A stretch of 64,000 nucleotides of DNA from Neolewinella antarctica (GCF_011927835.1 NZ_JAATJH010000008.1:62001-126000), one strand, 5' to 3'. Counted from the stretch's first letter, positions 25,933 through 35,423 are shown. Notes: generated by a model not told the origin, from the letters alone. Made by a program: numbers and translations.

Positions 25933-27774
25933 ATGCGGACCTTTCTCCTTGTATTCTTTTCAGTCCTCTCCCTTACCGGCCACGCCCAACTCGACTGGGT
26001 CGTTGACCACCCCGGCACCATCGTTTACACGCTTGATTTAAAGAACGTCCAGCAGCACGAGCTGCGGATCACGGCCGACTTCCCGGCGGTGTCTCCCGGC
26101 GTGTTTACCGTCAGGATGCCGCAGTCGAGCCCGGGGCGGTACGCGCAGCACAATTTTGCGAAGAACGTGTACGACTTGAAGGCTTATTCGGCGAGCGGCA
26201 AGGAACTGTCCGTCTACCCAAGCGACGTTGCGGAGTGGCGGATCGCCGGCCACGGAGGCTCGGTCAAGCTGGTCTACACCCTCTTCGCGAACGGTGGCGA
26301 CGGCACTTACTCCGGCATCGATGCCCGGAAACTGCACCTCAACATGCCCGCCACGTTCCTCTACGGCGACGAACTCAACGACCGGCCGATCATCCTGAAG
26401 ATCAAGGAGGGGCAACAGCCGGACTGGACGATGGCCAGCCAACTCGTCCCCCTTCCGTTCACCCATTACGGCAGCCGTGACCGCGCCGCGCCCAATTACG
26501 CCTACTTCTACGACTCCCCCACGCTGGTCGGGACGATCATGCGCGGTGAGTTCGCGGTGGAGAACCCCGACGGTAAGACCCAGATGATCGAACTGGCCAT
26601 GATGCACGAGGGCACGCGGGCGGAGTTCGACGCTTACCTGGCCTGGACAAAGGACGTCGTGCTGACCCAGCAACGCGTGTTCGGCGAGTTGCCCGACTTC
26701 GACTACGGGCGCTACACTTTCCTCTGCGCCTACAACCCCTGGATTGGCGGCGACGGTATGGAGCACCGGAATTCTACCATCTGCTCCGCCTCGACTAGTC
26801 TGGCCGAGGCGGCGGAACGGTTGATCGGCACGGTCAGCCACGAGTTTTTTCACTGCTGGAACGTCGAGCGGATTCGCCCGGCGAGTCTGGAGCCCTTCAA
26901 TTTCGACCACGCCAACGTGAGCGGTGAGCTGTGGTTCGCCGAAGGATTTACGAGTTATTTTGACGATTTGAGCCTCGTGCGCGCCGGTATCCAGTCGCCG
27001 GAAGACTACGCGGCCGGTCTGACGAATCAACTAAACTACGTGCTCCTCAGCCCCGGCCGCCAGCACCGGGGGCCGATCGCGATGAGCCAGCAGGCGCCTT
27101 TCGTGGACGCGGCGACGGCCAACGATCCGGATAATTTCGGCAACACTTTCGTAAGTTATTACCCTTACGGTTCCACGATCGGCCTGGCGCTGGACCTGGA
27201 ATTACGCGCGCGCGGCCAGCGGCTCGACGACGTGATGCAGCTGATGTGGCAGCGGTACGGCAAGACAGAAATTCCCTACCACATCCGCGATATTCAGTTG
27301 GTAGTGGGCGCGGTCGCGGGTGATCAGTCGTGGGCGGAAGCCTGGTTTATGCGGCACATCTACAACAGCGAGTTACCGGACTTCGCGCCTTATTTCGCCG
27401 AATACGGACTTACCTTACGTCAGGAACAGCCGGATTCGGTCGCTTTTTACGGATTACGGTTGCGCGAGCGGGACGGCGTCGTTTCGGTCGTGCGGCCCGT
27501 GCCCGAGAACTCACCCCTTTACGCCGCCGGCCTGGACGTAGATAGTGAAATCATCAGCCTGAACGGCGTTAGCGTAGCTTCCACCGACGACTGGGACGAA
27601 GTCGTTCGGGACTTAAAAATCGGTCAGACTTACGCGCTTAAATTCGAGCAGTTGGGCGTGGAGAAAACCGGAAGCTTCGTGGCGGTGGCGAGTCCGAAAT
27701 TGATTTTGCAGGTTAACAAGACGGCAAACGCGAAAGCGCTAATTCGGCGAGCTAGCTGGTTGAACCCGCAGTAA
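25933..27774 (+). CDS. M61-family metallopeptidase (glycyl aminopeptidase type) with PDZ domain
   Basis: A 613-aa exported zinc peptidase. A signal peptide (residues 1-19, ending G-H-A-Q) opens it. The N-terminal domain is beta-rich, and the catalytic domain shows H303-E-F-F-H307 with the third zinc ligand E337 in E-L-W-F-A-E-G-F-T-S-Y. A PDZ domain (about 500-590; N-S-P-L-Y-A-A-G-L-D-V-D-S-E-I-I-S-L-N-G) ends the protein. M61 enzymes cut peptides with N-terminal glycine or alanine. One base-mismatched 16-bp motif copy lies at 27308. It converges with the RloB gene; the 148 bp between holds nothing recognisable. Confidence 0.92.
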   Translation: MRTFLLVFFSVLSLTGHAQLDWVVDHPGTIVYTLDLKNVQQHELRITADFPAVSPGVFTVRMPQSSPGRYAQHNFAKNVYDLKAYSASGKELSVYPSDVAEWRIAGHGGSVKLVYTLFANGGDGTYSGIDARKLHLNMPATFLYGDELNDRPIILKIKEGQQPDWTMASQLVPLPFTHYGSRDRAAPNYAYFYDSPTLVGTIMRGEFAVENPDGKTQMIELAMMHEGTRAEFDAYLAWTKDVVLTQQRVFGELPDFDYGRYTFLCAYNPWIGGDGMEHRNSTICSASTSLAEAAERLIGTVSHEFFHCWNVERIRPASLEPFNFDHANVSGELWFAEGFTSYFDDLSLVRAGIQSPEDYAAGLTNQLNYVLLSPGRQHRGPIAMSQQAPFVDAATANDPDNFGNTFVSYYPYGSTIGLALDLELRARGQRLDDVMQLMWQRYGKTEIPYHIRDIQLVVGAVAGDQSWAEAWFMRHIYNSELPDFAPYFAEYGLTLRQEQPDSVAFYGLRLRERDGVVSVVRPVPENSPLYAAGLDVDSEIISLNGVSVASTDDWDEVVRDLKIGQTYALKFEQLGVEKTGSFVAVASPKLILQVNKTANAKALIRRASWLNPQ

Positions 27775-27922
27775 TGAATTCTTTACTCATTGCCGGTCAT
27801 CAAATATTACCTCAGTAATGAGAAATATGGACTTAATTGAGGTATAGAATGTCAACCTGACAAAGTCCAGTTGTAACCATACAAAAGATCAAGAAAGACA
27901 GCGAGGAAGTAATGGAGCATTT

Positions 27923-28543
27923 TTATGGCCGAGTAATTTCACGCACCAGTTGAAATACGGTAGTAATCGGATTGCGATCACGAAACAGCTCGCCGGAAAA
28001 CTTTTCAAATAACTTTTTCGCTCTTTTAAGCGCTTCCTCCTCGCTAGCGTTTGGATCATCGATCAGGCGTTGCCTGATGCCAGCGGCAAATCTTTTCTTC
28101 TTCCCTACGCTCGCGTAGTTAATCCCCCAGTGATTACTGAGTTGCTCGTAATAAAAGGCACGATTATGACGTTGCTCTGTGTATGCATAATGAAGGCAAA
28201 ACCACAATTCGAAAGCATCAACCGAATACGCGACTCGAATACCTGCCTTCGTAGCATCCCTAATCACCCGCGAAAAAATTTCGAACTGGCCGATACCTTG
28301 GCTTGGAACGAAGTCAAGGTCGAAAACCAGCCAAATCTGATCGTAGTCCTCATATTCCTGTGCCGTGAGCGCATCTTGGAGCAGACGGACGGGGTCGCTA
28401 CTGGGGTCCCGCGGCAATATTTCTACCCCAAAATTGCGAAAGGCCTGAAAATACAGACGCTCCGTTTGCCCTTCACAGAGAATCAGGAATCTTTTTCCTC
28501 GGTTACGCATCTTCCGTTTCCTAGTTACAGTTCGCTTACTCAT
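27923..28543 (-). CDS. rloB: RloB-like TOPRIM-type protein
   Basis: A 206-aa protein of the RloB family, found beside RloA ATPases and often near restriction genes. It starts with a basic stretch (T-R-K-R-K-M-R-N-R-G-K-R). The TOPRIM-like core shows the acidic residue in F-L-I-L-C-E-G-Q-T-E and a D-x-D in L-V-F-D-L-D-F-V. These resemble metal-binding sites of OLD-family nucleases. It overlaps the ATPase gene by 8 bp, so the two are translationally coupled. A defence role fits the family and context but is inference. Confidence 0.75.
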   Translation of the reverse strand: MSKRTVTRKRKMRNRGKRFLILCEGQTERLYFQAFRNFGVEILPRDPSSDPVRLLQDALTAQEYEDYDQIWLVFDLDFVPSQGIGQFEIFSRVIRDATKAGIRVAYSVDAFELWFCLHYAYTEQRHNRAFYYEQLSNHWGINYASVGKKKRFAAGIRQRLIDDPNASEEEALKRAKKLFEKFSGELFRDRNPITTVFQLVREITRP

Positions 28544-29831
28544 GGGCAGCCGGTTCTAGGTCTAATGCAATATCTAAGTCACTCACTTGAGGTACCGCTC
28601 CATAGCTCCCCCCTAGGTATTCTCTTTCAAAATTGGCCGTATTCGTTACTCCGGTGATATCAGACAGGGAATAGAGAAATGATGCTCCGGAATCGTCCTT
28701 TTCGATTAGAGCAATTTGGTCTCGCCGCAGAAGTTTGTTGTCCAGCAGATTGGTATCGTGAGTAGAGAATATGAACTGGGCACCGTTTGGATTACCCGAT
28801 GTAGAATTAAACAGCTGGACGATCTCCCGCGACAGCCGCGTATGCAATCGTGCCTCAAACTCGTCAACGAGCAGTATTCCACCCTGGCGTAGGCATATGA
28901 TAATGAGGGGGGCAAGTTGTAGTATTTTTTGCGTGCCGGCTGATTCGTATTGGTCGCTTAACCAAGCCAGACTCTTATCTTCACGGCCTTTTACTTTACG
29001 GGTTGTTACGGTAAAAAATCGCTTATCGGTCTGATCACTGAATTTCTCTAATCCTGGTAACTCCTTTACGTGAGAAATCTTCTCCTTGTCAAATGATAGT
29101 AGGCTATCGTGATCGATACCCAACAATTTCAACATCTCGCTGGTCTCACGCAGTAAGCTTCCGTCCTCATACATTAATTGCGCCGGCAATTCTTCCAGAT
29201 GGTGGAGGCCAGCATCCGACAGAATCATCAGTTTGCGCAGAGCGGCGGCCACCTGATCGACGACGGGTGCAATCTTGAGTAAGGATGCCGCTGCCAAGAA
29301 GCTGATCCTTGGTTGAAATACTTCATTGTTTTCCTTCAGCAAAAAGGTAAGCCGATCGTCCTTCCCAAAGTATTCGGGGTTGGGGGTCACCGTTTGATCT
29401 TGGCGGGTAAAAACGGTGGCTTTACGTACGGAACGGTCCAGCAACCACTCACGCACAATCTTATCCCGCGTCATCTCCAACCCGTACTCATATTTCCTGT
29501 CTCCGTAAACAAAGGTGCCACACAGGGTTGTAGGCGATTCTGAATAGGCGGCATCTAGCCTGAATGGTTCCACGGGGAGCTGCTCATATCGATCGCGTCC
29601 AGATAGTAGCGCGACTCCCTGCCAAACGGACATGGCTAGTAATAACGTGCTCTTCCCACTTGCATTGGCTCCATAGATCGCTTTAACTTTCAGTACTTTA
29701 TCCTTTTTACCCGATAGGGCAACGTTGTTCTTTAACCAACTGTAAGCTGGCTTCTGGTGGGTCGCGCTGAAGTCAATGGTGGTAGAATCCCGTATCGACC
29801 TAAAATTCTCTATAGAGAAGCTTAAAAGCAT
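28536..29831 (-). CDS. rloA: RloA-like AAA/ABC-type ATPase
   Basis: A 431-aa ATPase of the AAA15/RloA type. I start it at the ATG at 29831 (M-L-L-S-F-S-I-E-N-F-R-S-I-R-D), the usual family opening; the ATG at 29876 is possible. Walker A is G-A-N-A-S-G-K-S at about 52-59; Walker B is I-L-L-V-D-E-F-E; the H-switch is F-S-T-H-D-T-N-L-L. Such ATPases resemble SMC/ABC heads and OLD nucleases and pair with a nuclease-like partner, here RloB. Composition is somewhat more AT-rich than its neighbours. The 376-bp stretch upstream (29832-30207) shows no gene or clear signal. Confidence 0.82.
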   Translation of the reverse strand: MLLSFSIENFRSIRDSTTIDFSATHQKPAYSWLKNNVALSGKKDKVLKVKAIYGANASGKSTLLLAMSVWQGVALLSGRDRYEQLPVEPFRLDAAYSESPTTLCGTFVYGDRKYEYGLEMTRDKIVREWLLDRSVRKATVFTRQDQTVTPNPEYFGKDDRLTFLLKENNEVFQPRISFLAAASLLKIAPVVDQVAAALRKLMILSDAGLHHLEELPAQLMYEDGSLLRETSEMLKLLGIDHDSLLSFDKEKISHVKELPGLEKFSDQTDKRFFTVTTRKVKGREDKSLAWLSDQYESAGTQKILQLAPLIIICLRQGGILLVDEFEARLHTRLSREIVQLFNSTSGNPNGAQFIFSTHDTNLLDNKLLRRDQIALIEKDDSGASFLYSLSDITGVTNTANFEREYLGGSYGAVPQVSDLDIALDLEPAAHE

Positions 29832-30207
29832 GGATTTATATTTTTTTACCAAATGTACCTCTTTAAACGCTTGCAAACCATAATTTAGTTGACGACTCCT
29901 CTACTCAATTATTACTCCCAAACTTCCCAACGTCCGCTCCCTCTGTTTCAACTTATCCATGTACTACTTAAAAATTGCCAAAAATTGAAGCCATGCCTGC
30001 ACTCCGTTGGCACAAGTGCCTGGTAGCTTTCTACAACTGAAGTGCGCAGCGCCCTGCCAGCAGGTTTTGTTAGAAAAGGTATCAAAGCCGCAGCGGACGC
30101 TTATCAACAAATTACTAACTTGACAGTAATAGTTTAGCGATGCAAATGGCTACTATGATCACGAAGTCCGGTGCGACCCGCGATAATTTGCATAAAAAAA
30201 CCCCACC

Positions 30208-30750
30208 ATGGCTACCTCCTACAACAACATCTCCCCCGAACTAACCGATTTCATCCACCGCCAGCACATCTACTTCGTAGCTACCGCTCCCCACGACGGC
30301 CACGTCAACCTCAGCCCCAAGGGCATGGACTCCCTCCGGGTGATTGCCCCCAACCGCATCATCTGGCTAAACCTGACGGGCAGCGGCAACGAAACGGCGG
30401 CGCACGTGCTGGAGAACGGGCGGATGACGCTGATGTGGTGCGCTACGGAAGGTAAACCCCTGATCCTGCGCGCCTACGGAACGGCCCGTACGGTGCACCC
30501 GGGAGAAGCGGGTTTCGCCGAGCTTGCCGTTCACCTACCGGATACCCCGGGAGCCCGCCAGATCTTCGACCTCGTGGTAGAGAAAGTACAGACGAGCTGT
30601 GGCTACGCCGTGCCGTACATGGACTTCCGGGAAGACCGGACGCAATTAGTGAGTTGGGCCAGTAAGCAGGGACCGGAACGCATGAAGAATTACCAGCAAA
30701 CCAAAAATCGGGTGAGTATCGACGGGCTCCCTACGGGCTTACCGGAGTAA
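30208..30750 (+). CDS. Pyridoxamine 5'-phosphate oxidase-like flavoprotein
   Basis: A 180-aa split-barrel protein of the PNPOx-like superfamily, likely binding FMN or a related cofactor. Typical segments are Y-F-V-A-T-A-P-H-D-G-H-V-N-L-S-P-K-G, the strand R-I-I-W-L-N-L-T-G-S-G-N-E-T-A-A-H, and the R-A-Y-G-T-A-R-T-V-H strand. The C-terminal half (S-C-G-Y-A-V-P-Y-M-D-F) matches a group of uncharacterised members. It has a promoter-like TAATTTG about 16 bp before the ATG. Function beyond the fold is unknown. Confidence 0.8.
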   Translation: MATSYNNISPELTDFIHRQHIYFVATAPHDGHVNLSPKGMDSLRVIAPNRIIWLNLTGSGNETAAHVLENGRMTLMWCATEGKPLILRAYGTARTVHPGEAGFAELAVHLPDTPGARQIFDLVVEKVQTSCGYAVPYMDFREDRTQLVSWASKQGPERMKNYQQTKNRVSIDGLPTGLPE

Positions 30751-30764
30751 CGCGCATTTCACTT

Positions 30765-30910
30765 TGCGCAATTAGATACCACCACGTAATACGGAGTACT
30801 ACGCAGCAAATCAGAAAAGCATCATCTAAAAGTATTCCAGCGTAGCCGAAAGGAGCTTTTTGTGCTTTTGTGTTTGCGTGGCTAAAAAAATCTGCGTAAC
30901 ATAATCAGTA
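30765..30910. repeat. Palindromic element, decayed copy beside trmD
   Basis: The right end GTGGCTAAAAAAATCTGCGT followed by AACATAATCAGTA matches the ends of the elements flanking mutS. The left end is degenerate. The inner text GTACTACGCAG and TGTGCTTTTGTGTTTGCGTGG is shared. It ends 11 bp from the trmD stop. Confidence 0.5.
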
Positions 30911-30921
30911 CCAGCAGTGAT

Positions 30922-31617
30922 TTAACCGTGCGCCCCATCCTCCTTGCTCAGCAAGTCCGGCCTCCGCTCCTGCGTCCGCGCCTCCGCTTGCTCCTCGCGC
31001 CAGGCTTCAATCTTCGGGAAATTACCGGTCAGGAGAATATCCGGCACCTTGTGCCCCCGCCACTCGGCCGGGCGGGTGTAAATGGGTGGGGCGAGCAAAT
31101 CGTCCTGAAAAGAATCCGTCAGCGCACTCGTTTCGTCGTTCAGGACGCCGGGCAGTAGCCGACCAATGGAATCAATTAACACCGCCGCGGCCAGTTCGCC
31201 GCCGGACAGCACGTAATCACCAATACTAATTTCCAGCGTTACGTATTCATCCCGAATACGCTGATCGATACCTTTGTAATGCCCACAAATCAGTAATAAA
31301 TTCTTACCCAGGCTGAGTCGGTTGGCGCGGGTTTGTTTGTACTGCTCGCCGTCGGGCGTTAGGTAAATAATTTCGTCGTACTCCCGCTGCGCTTTGAGGG
31401 CGTCGATGGCCGCCGCCAGGGGCTCGCAGCGCATCACCATGCCGGCCCCGCCGCCGAATTGATAATCGTCCGTGCTCCGGTGTTTACCGAGGCCGTACTC
31501 GCGCAAATCGTGGATCTCCACCGTCAGCAAATCCTTATCTTTAGCCCGTTGCATGATGCTGTGCGATAGTGGGGAGGAAAGTAGTTCCGGTAATACCGTG
31601 ATGATGTCGAAATGCAT
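30922..31617 (-). CDS. trmD: tRNA (guanine37-N1)-methyltransferase TrmD
   Basis: TrmD methylates G37 next to the anticodon to prevent frameshifting. The 231-aa protein has the SPOUT-fold knot signatures G-G-G-A-G-M-V-M-R, I-C-G-H-Y-K-G-I-D-Q-R and Y-V-L-S-G-G-E-L-A-A. Length fits the family. In many genomes trmD sits with rpsP, rimM and rplS; here it stands apart, with the end of rplS 32 kb away. A short hairpin of the CACAAAAGCAC type lies just upstream. Confidence 0.96.
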   Translation of the reverse strand: MHFDIITVLPELLSSPLSHSIMQRAKDKDLLTVEIHDLREYGLGKHRSTDDYQFGGGAGMVMRCEPLAAAIDALKAQREYDEIIYLTPDGEQYKQTRANRLSLGKNLLLICGHYKGIDQRIRDEYVTLEISIGDYVLSGGELAAAVLIDSIGRLLPGVLNDETSALTDSFQDDLLAPPIYTRPAEWRGHKVPDILLTGNFPKIEAWREEQAEARTQERRPDLLSKEDGAHG

Positions 31618-31642
31618 AGTTAATCATTTAAACTATTTACCA

Positions 31643-31712
31643 GCCACAAAAGCACGTAAACACAAAATTACGTTGGTTACTATTTTACGGCACTTTTTTG
31701 TGCTTTCGTGGC
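31643..31712. repeat. GCCACAAAAGCAC-type hairpin upstream of trmD
   Basis: Arms GCCACAAAAGCAC (31643-31655) and GTGCTTTCGTGGC (31700-31712) pair with one mismatch. The text is shared with the inner parts of the elements near mutS and with a half copy at about 58149-58175. Confidence 0.55.
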
Positions 31713-31737
31713 AAAAAGCCTACTTACATACTTTCCC

Positions 31738-32211
31738 TCAGCGCACCCCCGCCCGGTACCGAACCCAGGTGTTGTAGAGTAATCGAAAAGGCAAAACCGC
31801 GGAAGCCATGATTGCCCAGACCCCAAAGAAGCGATACTCCGCGTGCATGTATTTATCCATGATGCTGCGCCAGTCCGAGGAGAGGTTGCGAACGAGCACG
31901 TCCGGCCCCTGCTCGTCGAAGTAAGTGATGAATCCGTTGAACGACTGTACCATCCAGAAAATCAACGGGATAACGGCCAGGCTGATGCCAGCCTGTAGGT
32001 ACAATCTGTCCCGCAGCCAACTCAAGTCGAGCAAAAACATGTACCGCGTGAAGGTCACCGCGACCACCACGTAGATGAAATTAGGCAGAAAGAAAGGAAA
32101 GTCCGGCACCTTCGTGTACAACGGCAACAGAATCAGCGCCGCCACGACGAGGGTAAACGCCAGCCAAAGCAATTCAAAACCCGCCTGTGTACCCCGTTTA
32201 TTCGCCGTCAT
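31738..32211 (-). CDS. Four-helix integral membrane protein, unknown
   Basis: A 157-aa protein with about four membrane segments (F-E-L-L-W-L-A-F-T-L-V-V-A-A-L-I-L; F-I-Y-V-V-V-A-V-T-F; I-S-L-A-V-I-P-L-I-F-W-M-V; V-W-A-I-M-A-S-A-V-L-P). A soluble loop lies between the third and fourth. No family signature is recognised. It is transcribed divergently from the histidine kinase gene, with which it may share a promoter region. Confidence 0.6.
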   Translation of the reverse strand: MTANKRGTQAGFELLWLAFTLVVAALILLPLYTKVPDFPFFLPNFIYVVVAVTFTRYMFLLDLSWLRDRLYLQAGISLAVIPLIFWMVQSFNGFITYFDEQGPDVLVRNLSSDWRSIMDKYMHAEYRFFGVWAIMASAVLPFRLLYNTWVRYRAGVR

Positions 32212-32311
32212 GTCCTCCGTTTAGGGCGCAAACATACGGCGGCGAGCCGTAGTTGGTCCGCGGGCAGAACTGCAAGGCTCGCCCCGGTGTATTTACCACA
32301 CAATCACCCCC

Positions 32312-33724
32312 ATGTACCAGTGCGACAAACCTACTAACCTCCTGGCCCAGCTACGGGCCATGCCCATGTTCACCGAAGTAACGGACGACGTTCTGCAGTG
32401 GCTGATCGATATAAGCAGGTTTGTCTGCTTCGATAAGGGAGAGACCATCTTCGAATATAACTCCGTCGTCGATCACATGGACATCATCCTCAAAGGGAGT
32501 TGCCTGCTCCGGCGGGAGCAAGATGGTCACAGCAGAGAGATGGGCATTTGGGAAGCGCCCCACGTTATGGGTGTCCTTCCCTTCAGCCGCCTCAAAACTA
32601 CTGCGGCCGAGGGCGTGGCGCTCGAGAACATCCAGGTTTTGCGGATCCACAAGGAGAACTTTGTGGAAATGGTCAACGTGAGCTACGAACTCGTCCAAGC
32701 ACTCGTCGGCATCATGACCGACCGCGTCCGCGACTTTCAAAACATGCGCCTGATGGACGAAAAGCTCATGGCCCTCGGTAAGATGAGCGCTGGCCTCGCC
32801 CACGAGTTAAACAACCCCGCCTCGGCGATCGTCCGCTCCAGCCAGGAGCTCCATAAGCACCTGGCGCAGACGCCGGAGCGGTTCAAAAGCATCGTCACCA
32901 TGCGCGTGACCACGGATGCCGTGGACAATCTTAACCAAGTTCTTTTCGACAGGATTCGCAGTTACTCCGGCGCCTCCGACCTTTCCCTGCTGCAACGCGA
33001 GTCGCGCAACGACGATCTCCAGGACTGGTTCGACGCTCACGACATTACCAACGGAGATGAAATTATCGACACCTTCATCGACTGGGACTGGAGCCCGGAG
33101 CATCTGGACGCGGTCGCGGGTGCCGTGCCTACGGAAGCGCTCGAACCCGTCCTCTGGTGGATCGAGGCAAATTTGACCACCGAGGGGCTAGTCGGAGAAA
33201 TCCAGACCGCCAGCAATCGCATCGCGGAGTTAATTGGGTCCATTAAAGCGTACAGTCACATGGACAGTCAGGCCAGCATGATCGCTAAGGATATTCACGA
33301 AGGCATTAGATCTACCCTGACGATGCTTAAATTTAAGTTTAAAGAGAAGCACGTCAAGCTTAAAAAGGAATTCGACAAGGATCTGCCCAACGTCAAGATC
33401 CTGGAAGGCGAACTGAACCAGATTTGGACCAACCTCATCGCAAACGCCCTCGACGTAGTTACCCCCGACGGCAGCGGGCTCATCACCATCCGTACGTACC
33501 GGCGGCGCGACAACGTGTGCGTCGACGTCGAAGACAATGGCACCGGCATCCCGGAAGATATCCAGAGCCGCATCTTCGAGCCTTTCTTTACGACTAAAGG
33601 CATCGGCGAGGGCACCGGTATGGGGCTCGACATCGTCCGCCGCTCCCTGAAACGCCACGGTGGCTCGGTTTCCGTCGAGAGTCAACCCGGCAAAACCTGC
33701 TTCCGCATCTGCCTCCCCCTCTAA
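32312..33724 (+). CDS. Sensor histidine kinase with N-terminal cyclic-nucleotide-binding domain
   Basis: A 470-aa soluble kinase. Residues about 10-135 form a CRP-type cyclic nucleotide-binding beta barrel (F-D-K-G-E-T-I-F, then D-I-I-L-K-G-S). The H-box is L-A-H-E-L-N-N-P-A-S near residue 165. After a long helical spacer, the ATPase domain shows the N-box (N-Q-I-W-T-N-L-I-A-N-A-L-D), G1 D-N-G-T-G-I and G2 G-T-G-M-G-L. Its partner is almost certainly the receiver-domain protein that starts 21 bp downstream. It may read the product of a cyclase such as that at 23.3 kb, an inference. Confidence 0.9.
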   Translation: MYQCDKPTNLLAQLRAMPMFTEVTDDVLQWLIDISRFVCFDKGETIFEYNSVVDHMDIILKGSCLLRREQDGHSREMGIWEAPHVMGVLPFSRLKTTAAEGVALENIQVLRIHKENFVEMVNVSYELVQALVGIMTDRVRDFQNMRLMDEKLMALGKMSAGLAHELNNPASAIVRSSQELHKHLAQTPERFKSIVTMRVTTDAVDNLNQVLFDRIRSYSGASDLSLLQRESRNDDLQDWFDAHDITNGDEIIDTFIDWDWSPEHLDAVAGAVPTEALEPVLWWIEANLTTEGLVGEIQTASNRIAELIGSIKAYSHMDSQASMIAKDIHEGIRSTLTMLKFKFKEKHVKLKKEFDKDLPNVKILEGELNQIWTNLIANALDVVTPDGSGLITIRTYRRRDNVCVDVEDNGTGIPEDIQSRIFEPFFTTKGIGEGTGMGLDIVRRSLKRHGGSVSVESQPGKTCFRICLPL

Positions 33725-33745
33725 CTACGCACCAGCACCCGCCCC

Positions 33746-35419
33746 ATGGCCGACCAACTTAAACCCATCATCCTCTCCGTCGACGACGACCAACAGGTTC
33801 TTCGCTCCCTCAAGCGGGACCTGCGTAATCACTATAAGGACGACTACCGCATCATTTCCACCACGAGTGCCACCGAAGCACTGGAAGCCATCCAAGAACT
33901 CAAAAAGAAGAACGAGGTCGTGGCGCTCTACTTATCCGACCAACGTATGCCGGAAATGCTGGGCGTCGATTTTCTGGAAAAAGCCCAGGTGTTTTTCCCG
34001 AAAGCTAAACGCGCGCTGTTGACCGCCTACTCCGACACCCAGGCCGCCATCAAGGCCATCAACGACGTACAACTCGATTACTACCTCCTCAAACCCTGGG
34101 ACCCGCCCGAAGAAAAGCTCTTTCCTATCCTGGATGAATTACTGGCCGACTGGCGACTTTCCTTCCGGCCGGAATTCCAGGGGCTCAAGGTCGTCGGCTA
34201 TCAGTATTCCCCCAAGAGCCACAACATCAAGGACTGGCTCGCTTCTAACCTGATGCCCTACCAGTGGGTCGATGCCTTCAGCGAGAAGGGGAAAGAACTA
34301 TTGGACTTACACGGATGCCTCAGTAAAGAGTTGCCCGTGGTCGTGCTGGAAGACGGTAACACGCTATCCGACCCCGCACTGGCGGACCTCGCCGAAAAGC
34401 TGGGCATGAGCGCTACGGTATCCGAAGACCTTTACGACGTGGTCATCGTCGGTGGCGGCCCGGCGGGGATGGCCGCGGCGGTCTACGGTGGCTCGGAAGG
34501 CTTAAAAACGCTGCTCATCGAAGCCCGCGCGCCGGGCGGGCAGGCGGGGTCGAGTAGCCGCATCGAAAATTATCTCGGCTTTCCGAACGGACTCTCCGGC
34601 TCCGAACTTTCCCGGCGGGCGATGGCGCAGACGCTGCGGTTCGGCGTGGAGGTCGTCAGCCCCCGCTCGGTGGAAGACATCCGGATTCAGGACAACTACA
34701 AGATCCTTACGCTCGACGATAACTCCGAGGTTAAGGCCCTGTCGCTTATTCTGACGACGGGCGTTCAGTACCGCAAACTGCCGGCGGAAGGGGCGGAAAA
34801 ATTCAGCGGCGCGGGCGTTTACTACGGCGCGGCGATGACGGAGGCGAAGGCGTCCGAGGGTAAGATCGTCTACGTGGTGGGCGGCGGCAATTCCGCGGGG
34901 CAGGGGGCGGTGTACCTTTCTAAATTCGCGAAGGAGGTGCACATCCTCGTTCGCAAGCCGGACCTGACGTCCAGTATGTCGAGCTACCTGATCGAGCAAC
35001 TCGAAAGCATCGACAATATCACCATCCACGGCTACCGGGAAATCCAGAAGGTATGCGGTGACGACGACCACGTCGAACGATTGGTCATCGAAGATCTGGA
35101 AAAGTCAGAAACCTACGAAACACCGGCCGATGCCCTGTTCATCTTCATCGGCGCGCGCCCCCGGACGGACTGGATCGAGCGGGGTCAAATACTGACGGAT
35201 AAGCGCGGTTTCGTGATCACTGGCCGCGACATCACGGCGGCTGACCCGAAAAGCAACAACTGGCCACTCGCCCGGGCTCCTTTCCTGCTGGAAACTTGCC
35301 AACCGGGCATTTTCGCGGCGGGCGACGTGCGGTCGGGGGCGATGAACCGGGTGGCTTCGGCGGTTGGGGAAGGCGCGATGGCGATCAAGTTCGTGCATCA
35401 GTACTTGGCGGAGAATTAA
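33746..35419 (+). CDS. Response regulator fused to thioredoxin-reductase-like flavoprotein
   Basis: A 557-aa fusion. Residues 1-130 are a receiver domain (acidic V-D-D-D, phosphoacceptor D in Y-L-S-D-Q-R-M-P, T in L-L-T-A-Y-S, K in L-L-K-P-W-D). Residues about 150-225 are a small linker domain. The rest resembles thioredoxin reductase: FAD-binding V-I-V-G-G-G-P-A-G-M-A-A-A, G-G-Q-A-G-S-S-S-R-I-E-N-Y-L-G-F, and NADPH-binding V-V-G-G-G-N-S-A-G. The redox CxxC that normally precedes the NADPH motif is absent (G-A-A-M-T-E-A in its place). It should therefore transfer electrons to something other than thioredoxin, under control of phosphorylation by the upstream kinase. Confidence 0.88.
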   Translation: MADQLKPIILSVDDDQQVLRSLKRDLRNHYKDDYRIISTTSATEALEAIQELKKKNEVVALYLSDQRMPEMLGVDFLEKAQVFFPKAKRALLTAYSDTQAAIKAINDVQLDYYLLKPWDPPEEKLFPILDELLADWRLSFRPEFQGLKVVGYQYSPKSHNIKDWLASNLMPYQWVDAFSEKGKELLDLHGCLSKELPVVVLEDGNTLSDPALADLAEKLGMSATVSEDLYDVVIVGGGPAGMAAAVYGGSEGLKTLLIEARAPGGQAGSSSRIENYLGFPNGLSGSELSRRAMAQTLRFGVEVVSPRSVEDIRIQDNYKILTLDDNSEVKALSLILTTGVQYRKLPAEGAEKFSGAGVYYGAAMTEAKASEGKIVYVVGGGNSAGQGAVYLSKFAKEVHILVRKPDLTSSMSSYLIEQLESIDNITIHGYREIQKVCGDDDHVERLVIEDLEKSETYETPADALFIFIGARPRTDWIERGQILTDKRGFVITGRDITAADPKSNNWPLARAPFLLETCQPGIFAAGDVRSGAMNRVASAVGEGAMAIKFVHQYLAEN

Positions 35420-35423
35420 AAAA

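Noticed and set aside
26038..27030. 330-codon minus-strand frame inside the M61 peptidase
   Set aside because: It is a shadow of the plus-strand gene, which has the zinc-site motifs.
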